Shown here: piece by piece, positions 6,598-11,676 of the stretch | Position numbering within the stretch: the stretch's first letter is position 1 | Layout: each line of letters opens with the position of its first letter | NCBI GenBank assembly: GCA_038062255.1 | Contig: JBBTXM010000016.1 | Location: 1 to 13,760 of the forward strand | DNA from: JBBTXM01 sp038062255 | Lineage (GTDB): Bacteria > Patescibacteriota > Minisyncoccia > UBA11713 > 2-01-FULL-45-33 | Direction of reading: 5' to 3' | DNA length: 13,760 bases | Notes under the pieces: model-generated | What the model saw: only the letters and a program-made list of their open reading frames with translations | What the model was told of the DNA's origin: nothing | Database searches by the model: none | Position numbers and translations under genes: made by a program

Positions 6598-6622
6598 AAA
6601 ACCCTCCGACCGCGGTCGGAGG
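6594..6622 (-). terminator. intrinsic terminator of the HD-domain gene
   Basis: CCTCCGACCGCGGTCGGAGG (6603-6622) is a perfect palindrome: an 8-bp stem with a CGCG loop. On the minus strand it is followed by GTTTTTTATT, a proper U-tract. On the plus strand it is followed by AGTTAAAAATT, so it serves the cyclase operon poorly, if at all. The U-tract overlaps the cyclase stop codon. Confidence 0.8.
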
Positions 6623-6631
6623 AGTTAAAAA

Positions 6632-7237
6632 TTAATCTCGAATTCTTTTGGCGCCAGGCCATGAGTCGTTTTTTTCCATTGGATGGTTGAACCAAATCCG
6701 GGCGCTCGCGACATCGCACATGTGCGCGGCGGCCGCAAGCGGCCCCATAACCCTGTGCTTGCTCGAGTAATCGTTTAATTCTCCTTCGGCATATTTCATC
6801 CCATTTTCCTGTTCGGGAGTAAAAACAATTCCGTATTGGGCAAGTTTTGCCATTCTGAAACACTGATGGTCTTCTTTGGTTGCCATTGAGGACTTGTGGC
6901 AAAGCTCACCGTCCGGACCTATTTCGTATTTCCACGGCTTTTCAATATCATGCAGAAAAACAGCCAGGAGCAAATCGGAAAGAGAAAATGGCAATGGGCG
7001 AGCAAAGTTAAGAGCCCAGTACAAAAGAATCCCCAAATTCATGACTTCCTGAACATGATCAAAATAGCCCCCTGGCCAGTTTTGATGATTATGGGTTGAA
7101 CCCTGGACTTTTTGAAACAATTCGCGATTGTCCTCAAGAATTGAAAAACATGTCGAACGATTCGGTTCGTCAATGAGCGCTATCATTTCCTCTATCGAAA
7201 AATATTGCGGACGGTCCTGAAACAAGCTCGGAAACAT
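6632..7237 (-). CDS. HD-domain phosphohydrolase-like protein
   Basis: A 201-aa soluble protein with an HD-domain pattern: HNHQNWPGGYFDHVQEVMN (49-67, His61 the likely first ligand), VFLHDIEKPWKYE (93-105, His96-Asp97) and AAAAHMCDVASAR (168-180, Asp175). HD enzymes hydrolyse phosphomonoesters or nucleotides with bound metal; the substrate here cannot be told. The start is supported by GGAGGG at 7246-7241 (minus strand), 3-4 nt from the ATG, one of the few clear ribosome-binding sites in the window. A weak promoter candidate is TTGCTA (7279-7274), 17 bp, TTTAGT (7256-7251). It is probably monocistronic and ends at a clean terminator. Confidence 0.75.
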   Translation of the reverse strand: MFPSLFQDRPQYFSIEEMIALIDEPNRSTCFSILEDNRELFQKVQGSTHNHQNWPGGYFDHVQEVMNLGILLYWALNFARPLPFSLSDLLLAVFLHDIEKPWKYEIGPDGELCHKSSMATKEDHQCFRMAKLAQYGIVFTPEQENGMKYAEGELNDYSSKHRVMGPLAAAAHMCDVASARIWFNHPMEKNDSWPGAKRIRD

Positions 7238-7295
7238 ACTCCCTCCAAAAACTAAAAAACTCTAGAATCAAACTAGCAAATACTGAAGCAAAAGT

Positions 7296-7712
7296 CTAGA
7301 ATTTTTTGAGTTTACCTGCCACAATTTTTAGCTTCTTTTTCCAAACCGAGGATTTGGCGGTATCGATTTCCGCTAAAAATTTAACGCCGAATTTTTTCAA
7401 AAAGTATTTGCCTCCGTCGGCTTTTGACCAATTGTAATGCCACGGATAACGGCGCAAATGCTCACGGATAGCAACCGCCGAATTTTTAAGCAAACGCCCC
7501 AACATAATGTCCCTATCGCAGAACGCTCGTAAATAAACAACTTTTGCCCTGAATTTTCGAGCGGACTTTTCTAAACTCTTTCTTTTTTTGCCATCGGCAA
7601 AATCTGAATCCAAAATAACATTTCCGCCGCGCTTTAAAATTTTAACAACCATTGCCGAAACAATTTCGTTTACATTCTGCGGGTTAAATCCCCTGCCTTT
7701 TTCGCGGAGCAT
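7296..7712 (-). pseudogene. P-loop kinase remnant lacking the nucleotide-binding N-terminus
   Basis: The reading frame from ATG 7712 gives 138 residues resembling the middle and C-terminal parts of small AAA_33-type predicted kinases: LREKGRGFNPQNVNEIV (2-18), a strand with acidic end like Walker B (GGNVILDSDF, 29-38), a lid-like Arg-rich stretch (CDRDIMLGRLL) and a C-terminal KFLAEIDT block. The Walker A loop and first strand, normally some 40-60 residues earlier, are missing. The frame stays open upstream and the family-like residues AIRI continue for four codons, but then the DNA becomes the tRNA-Ser gene. There is no Shine-Dalgarno sequence. I infer loss of the 5' end at the tRNA. The alternative is a real short protein of a related family without a P-loop. 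Confidence 0.55.
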
Positions 7713-7732
7713 TATTCTTATAGCAAATATTG

Positions 7733-7819
7733 TGGAAGGGGCGAGATTCGAACTCGCGAGGGGATTTCTCCCCTAATGGTTTTCAAGACCATCCCCTTAA
7801 ACCGCTCAGGCACCCTTCC
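7733..7819 (-). tRNA. tRNA-Ser (anticodon UGA)
   Basis: A complete class II cloverleaf on the minus strand: acceptor GGAAGGG/CCCTTCC, D-arm region TGCCTGAGCGGTTTAAGGG, anticodon stem ATGGT/ACCAT with loop CTTGAAA (anticodon TGA, serine UCA codons), long variable arm AGGGGA-GAAA-TCCCCT and T-arm GCGAG-TTCGAAT-CTCGC. CCA is not encoded. The discriminator base is A, whereas bacterial tRNA-Ser usually has G. The kinase remnant begins about 20 nt beyond its 3' end. Confidence 0.95.
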
Positions 7820-7832
7820 AGAGTTGCGTTTA

Positions 7833-7841
7833 TGATATAAT
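7833..7841 (+). promoter_or_regulatory. extended -10 promoter of the PHP gene
   Basis: TGATATAAT is a perfect TGnTATAAT extended -10, the same nine bases as the minus-strand promoter at 3069-3061. The predicted start of transcription is near 7848, giving a leader of about 23 nt that contains a Shine-Dalgarno sequence. No -35 is evident; upstream is the tRNA gene on the other strand. Confidence 0.55.
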
Positions 7842-7854
7842 AAATTTTAGATTT

Positions 7855-7862
7855 AGGAAAGG
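7855..7862 (+). promoter_or_regulatory. ribosome-binding site selecting a TTG start
   Basis: AGGAAAGG lies 8 nt upstream of the TTG at 7871. The nearby ATG at 7885 is out of frame, so the Shine-Dalgarno spacing is what supports the TTG start. Confidence 0.55.
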
Positions 7863-7870
7863 CTTGCAAT

Positions 7871-9004
7871 TTGAAAAACTTGGCATGGACTTTGGCATTA
7901 AGATTTCTGTTTTTTATCGCAATAGTATTGCTGTTTGCATACATATCGTATGGGCAATCGATTAAAAACTATAAATTTCCCAACGATTACCGGGGAATAA
8001 TCCATCTGCATTCTGAGCTCTCGCACGATTCGGATGGAAAATTTGAAGATATTGTGGAAGCCGGAAAAAACAACCAAATTGATTTCGTAGTAATGACCGA
8101 CCATTGGTCCCCGGAACTATACGAAAAATCCAAAAAAGGATTTTTTGAAAACATTCTTTTCATTGCGGGAGCGGAAATTTCTAAAAATGAGGGTATTACA
8201 ATATTAGCTCTTCCTCTGCCGAATAATTTTACGCCGGAGGACGATTGGAAAAGAAATGTCGCTTCACTGCGCAAGCAAGGCTCTCTGGCGCTTGCAAACC
8301 ACATAGAATTTTCCGAAACCGGGCAGTTGGTGGCGCTTGATGGAATCGAAATCATAAATCTCCACGCCCATATTCTCCAGCAAAGCAAACTCGGCTTGAT
8401 ATATACATACTTCCAAGCTCTGTTGCCGTGGAATTGGAACCTGGCGTATATTTTTAATGATGTTCCCAATCTTCCGCGTTGGCGCTATTTAAACCAATAT
8501 GAACCGCTTCCGGCTTTCGCCGGCAATGATACTCACGACAACTACCGGCTGTTTTATAAAATCGGCCCCAAACTAGGTTCGTACGACAACACGTTCAAAT
8601 TGATTACAACGCATATTTGGGCAAATGAACTTTCGGAAAAATCTGTAATTGAATCGGTAAAAAATGGGCAAAGTTATTTCGCCTTTGAGATTTTCGGAAA
8701 ATCAAAAGGATTCCGGTTTTATGCAATAAATAACGAGAGCGTATTTCTCCCTGGAAGCATAGTTTCGCAAACAAGGGAAAAAGAAACAAAAAACCAAAAA
8801 ACAATCTTGACCGTTCAGGCTCCTCCGCACGCGAATCCGCGCGATACAACGCTCAGAATTTTAAAAAACGGAAAAGCCATAAAGGAAGGCAGAGGCATAC
8901 TGCTTATAGAGGAGATCTCCGAACCGGGAGTATACTACGCCGAAATCTGGAAAGACGGCAAACCTTGGATATTCTCTAACTCAATAAAAATAGTTGATAG
9001 ATAA
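7871..9004 (+). CDS. membrane-anchored PHP-domain metal-dependent phosphoesterase
   Basis: A 377-aa protein. Residues about 5-26 form an N-terminal membrane anchor, so the enzyme probably acts outside the membrane. The PHP domain follows: GIIHLHSELSHDSDG with His45-x-His47 and Asp53, VMTDHWS with Asp77-His78, Glu102 (AGAEISK), His144 (LANHIEF) and AGNDTHDN with Asp220 and His222. The full set of metal ligands appears present, predicting a trinuclear-metal phosphoesterase; the substrate is unknown. Residues about 280-377 form a beta-rich C-terminal region (LTVQAPPHANPRDTTLRILKNGK, GVYYAEIW) like a carbohydrate-binding or Ig-like module, often seen after exported PHP domains. It reads TTG as the first codon. 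It has its own promoter and a strong terminator, so it is a single-gene unit. Confidence 0.85.
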   Translation: MKNLAWTLALRFLFFIAIVLLFAYISYGQSIKNYKFPNDYRGIIHLHSELSHDSDGKFEDIVEAGKNNQIDFVVMTDHWSPELYEKSKKGFFENILFIAGAEISKNEGITILALPLPNNFTPEDDWKRNVASLRKQGSLALANHIEFSETGQLVALDGIEIINLHAHILQQSKLGLIYTYFQALLPWNWNLAYIFNDVPNLPRWRYLNQYEPLPAFAGNDTHDNYRLFYKIGPKLGSYDNTFKLITTHIWANELSEKSVIESVKNGQSYFAFEIFGKSKGFRFYAINNESVFLPGSIVSQTREKETKNQKTILTVQAPPHANPRDTTLRILKNGKAIKEGRGILLIEEISEPGVYYAEIWKDGKPWIFSNSIKIVDR

Positions 9005-9011
9005 AAAGATG

Positions 9012-9048
9012 CCACCGAGTTTTTCTCGGTGGTAATTTTTATTTTTTT
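9012..9048 (+). terminator. intrinsic terminator after the PHP gene
   Basis: CCACCGAG (9012-9019), loop TTTTT, CTCGGTGG (9025-9032), then TAATTTTTATTTTTTT. This is an 8-bp GC-rich stem with a long U-tract, 7 nt after the stop codon. Confidence 0.93.
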
Positions 9049-9089
9049 AAAAAAATAAAAAACTTATCCACTTAAAATTTTAAAAAGTA

Positions 9090-9118
9090 TTGTATTTTTT
9101 TAAGATAAAGTGAATAAT
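9090..9118 (+). promoter_or_regulatory. candidate promoter of the PurD-like operon
   Basis: TTGTAT (9090-9095), a 17-bp spacer and AATAAT (9113-9118) match sigma70 boxes moderately. The position fits: just after the terminator and about 30 nt before the ATG at 9151. The whole stretch is AT-rich, so other hexamers are possible. Confidence 0.35.
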
Positions 9119-9150
9119 GAAGTAGTTAGGAAAATTTTTTTCAAAAAATT

Positions 9151-10464
9151 ATGGCAAACGGAGAAAAAAACCACGAAAACCAAAAACCGATAAAATTTCT
9201 TTTTATATCTTGGGAAAGCCTAAGCGGAGACCTTGCGTGGAAAATAAAAAATGAAGGGCACGAAGTAAAATTTTGGCACAGAAGTCCTGACGACAAAGAA
9301 TTTTATAGCGGATTTGTCGAAGCCGTCGACCGCTGGGAAGATTTTAAAGACTGGGCTGATGTTATTGTTTTTGACGACACGGGCTGGGGTAAAACCGCAA
9401 ACTCATTGAGAAAAGAGGGAAAATTGGTTATAGGCCCCAGCGAATACAGCGATAAGCTTGAGGAAGACCGCGAATTCGGCCAGCAAGAGATGTCGGCGGT
9501 AGGCATGACCACTCTCCCCAATTGGAATTTCTTTAATTACGAAGAAGCAATCGATTTCCTTAAAAAAAATCCTGGCAGATATGTGTTTAAGCCGTCCGGC
9601 AATGTGCTCTCAGAACAGAAAAGCATTTTATTCATAGGAAACGACGAATATGGCAACGACTTGACCGAAGTTCTTACGCATAATAAGGACAGCTGGTCTA
9701 AAAAATACAAAAAGTTCCAACTCCAAAAATTTGTTTCTGGAGTTGAAATTGGAATCGGAGCGTTTTTCAACGGAAAAGATTTTATTTACCCCGTAAATAT
9801 TAATTTTGAACATAAAAAGCTTTTTCCGAGCGACATAGGTCCGTTCACTCCGGAAATGGGGACTCTGATGTATTGGAGCAACCCCAATCCAATTTTTAAA
9901 GCAACGCTTGAAAAAATGAAAGAACCCTTGGCAAAAAGCAATTACGTGGGATATATCGATATCAACTGCATCGCGAACAGCACCGATGTTTACCCTCTAG
10001 AATTTACGGCGCGTTTTGGATACCCGACAATCTCAATACAGCTTGACGGCATTTTATCGCCAACCGGCGACTGGCTGTTGAAATTGGCCAAAGGCGAACA
10101 GTTTGACCTTCGCACAAAAAAAGGATTTCAGGTGGGTATTGTTGTTGCGGTGCCGCCGTTTCCATATAACGATAAGGGCGCTTCAGAAATTTACAGGGAT
10201 CTTTCTATAGTATTTAAAAAACCGAACTTGGACGGCATCCATCTGGGAGACGTAAAACTTGTAAACGACGACTGGCACCTAGCGGGAGAGTCCGGCTACG
10301 CGCTGGTAGTAACCGGTTCCGGCATTACTGTAGCCGAAGCCCGCAGAATGGCCCATAACCGGATAGACAACATAATATTGCAAAATAAATTTTATAGAAC
10401 AGATATCGGCCTTCGCTGGCACACAGATAGCGACAAACTGCAATCTTGGGGATATTTAGTATAA
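9151..10464 (+). CDS. PurD-like (GARS family) ATP-grasp ligase with diverged active site
   Basis: A 437-aa protein with the full GARS (phosphoribosylamine-glycine ligase) layout: an N-domain, an ATP-grasp core and a GARS C-domain. Family landmarks: RYVFKPSGNVLSEQKS (143-158), a GPFTPEMG block (230-237) in place of GPNTGGMG, LEFTARFGYP (283-292) in place of EFNVRFGDPE, ALVVTGSGITVAEARRMAHNRID (384-406) and FYRTDIGLR (414-422). The metal-binding Glu284 is kept, but the partner Asn is Thr286 and the substrate-side Asp-Pro-Glu is lost. It is therefore probably an amine-carboxylate ligase of the PurD fold acting on another substrate (inference), although purine GARS remains possible. The saccharopine-dehydrogenase-like gene follows after 9 nt. 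No clear Shine-Dalgarno sequence. Confidence 0.78.
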   Translation: MANGEKNHENQKPIKFLFISWESLSGDLAWKIKNEGHEVKFWHRSPDDKEFYSGFVEAVDRWEDFKDWADVIVFDDTGWGKTANSLRKEGKLVIGPSEYSDKLEEDREFGQQEMSAVGMTTLPNWNFFNYEEAIDFLKKNPGRYVFKPSGNVLSEQKSILFIGNDEYGNDLTEVLTHNKDSWSKKYKKFQLQKFVSGVEIGIGAFFNGKDFIYPVNINFEHKKLFPSDIGPFTPEMGTLMYWSNPNPIFKATLEKMKEPLAKSNYVGYIDINCIANSTDVYPLEFTARFGYPTISIQLDGILSPTGDWLLKLAKGEQFDLRTKKGFQVGIVVAVPPFPYNDKGASEIYRDLSIVFKKPNLDGIHLGDVKLVNDDWHLAGESGYALVVTGSGITVAEARRMAHNRIDNIILQNKFYRTDIGLRWHTDSDKLQSWGYLV

Positions 10465-10473
10465 GAATTATTT

Positions 10474-11676
10474 ATGAAATACGACTTTGTAATTTTGGGG
10501 GCCGATGGAATGCAGGGGCTTATAGTGGCAAAGGATCTGCTTTTGCGGGGATACTCCATAATTACAGCAGACTTATACCAAACAAAAATACGCAAACTAT
10601 TGCGAAAATTTAAAAACCGCAAAGCGGTTTTTAAGCGGATAGATCTTAGAAATACAGAAGAAATTATAAAACTTTTAAAAAAATCCGGATCAGATGTTGT
10701 TATTAATTGCGCGGATATGTATTGGAATGTGAATGTTTACAAAGCATGCCTTGCTGTAAACATGAACTGCGTTGATTTGGGCTCTTGGATTGAGCTGACC
10801 CGCCAACAGCTCAATATGAATAAAAAATTCAAGAAAATAGGCAAAACGGCGATTACCGGCTGCGGATCCGTGCCAGGCATAGGAAATGTAATGTTAAAAT
10901 ATGCTTCGGAAAAGTTTGACCAACTTGAAAGCGTGGATGTAGGTTTTGCGTGGGATTCTAATATGGATAAATTCGTAGTGCCGTTTTCAATGAAAAGCAT
11001 TTTGGAAGAATTTACATACGATCCAAGGCTTGTTGAAAACGGGCAGTGGGTTCAAAGAAAACCCTTGGAAATAGTTAGAGAAAGAAATTACCGCGCGATA
11101 GGAAAACAAAAATGCTTTTTGGTTCAGCATCCCGAACTTTTTACATTTTATAAATATTTTAAAGACAAAGGATTAAAAAACGTAAGGTTCTTCGCTGGTT
11201 TTCCGGAACATTCACTGGTAAAAATCCACAGCCTCATAGACTTGGGGTTCCACAGCGACAAACCTTTAAAAATTGAGGGCGCAAAAATAGCCCCGTTCGA
11301 TCTGTTGGCGCCAGTATTAAAAAAATTGGATTCACCAGAAGGATATAAAGAACAAGAAAATCTTTGGGTGGATGTTGCGGGCATCAAAAACAGCAAGAAA
11401 AAAAGAATTTTAATGGAATGTATTGTTCCGCCAGTCAAAGGTTGGGAAGATTCTGGCTCAAACATAGACACCGGATTTTCCGCGGTTATAATGGCGGAAA
11501 TGATAAAAGACGGAAGAATTTCTCAAAACGGAAGTTTTGCCCCGGAAGCAATAGTGCCCCCGCAAGAGTTTTTTAAAGAGCTTTGGAAAAGAAATTTCGT
11601 GGTTTACGAAAATGGCAAAACAATAAATACCGGCGGAAAACAGATATCGGAGCCACAACTTCGCTACTCGAGATGA
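10474..11676 (+). CDS. saccharopine dehydrogenase-like NAD(P)-dependent oxidoreductase
   Basis: A 400-aa protein with an N-terminal Rossmann fold: FVILGADGMQGLIVAKDLLLRG (5-26) as the dinucleotide loop, and ITADLYQ (30-36), where Asp33 at the end of strand 2 suggests NAD rather than NADP. VVINCADMYWNVNVYKACL (75-93) and AITGCGSVPGIGNVML (126-141) match the SDH family's conserved helix and GxxPGxxN segment. The C-terminal half resembles SDH catalytic domains (PPVKGWEDSGSNIDTG). Family members reductively join or split amino acids (saccharopine, carboxyspermidine) or act in related pathways. Cotranscribed with the PurD-like ligase, it may supply or use an amino-acid-derived substrate (inference). 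Its last 13 nt overlap the convergent recG, with no terminator between. Confidence 0.82.
   Translation: MKYDFVILGADGMQGLIVAKDLLLRGYSIITADLYQTKIRKLLRKFKNRKAVFKRIDLRNTEEIIKLLKKSGSDVVINCADMYWNVNVYKACLAVNMNCVDLGSWIELTRQQLNMNKKFKKIGKTAITGCGSVPGIGNVMLKYASEKFDQLESVDVGFAWDSNMDKFVVPFSMKSILEEFTYDPRLVENGQWVQRKPLEIVRERNYRAIGKQKCFLVQHPELFTFYKYFKDKGLKNVRFFAGFPEHSLVKIHSLIDLGFHSDKPLKIEGAKIAPFDLLAPVLKKLDSPEGYKEQENLWVDVAGIKNSKKKRILMECIVPPVKGWEDSGSNIDTGFSAVIMAEMIKDGRISQNGSFAPEAIVPPQEFFKELWKRNFVVYENGKTINTGGKQISEPQLRYSR

Noticed and set aside
6603..6622. The TCCGAC/GTCGGA stem shared by the terminator and by the palindrome in the GT2 gene as evidence of one repeat family
   Set aside because: Only six bases per arm are shared and the cores differ. 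The 6603-6622 hairpin is fully explained as a terminator with a U-tract on the minus strand.
7261..7302. Two direct copies of TCTAGAAT (7261-7268 and 7295-7302), which also pair as inverted TCTAGA
   Set aside because: Too short and AT-rich to be convincing. One copy simply overlaps the stop codon of the kinase remnant, and there is no stable hairpin or array.
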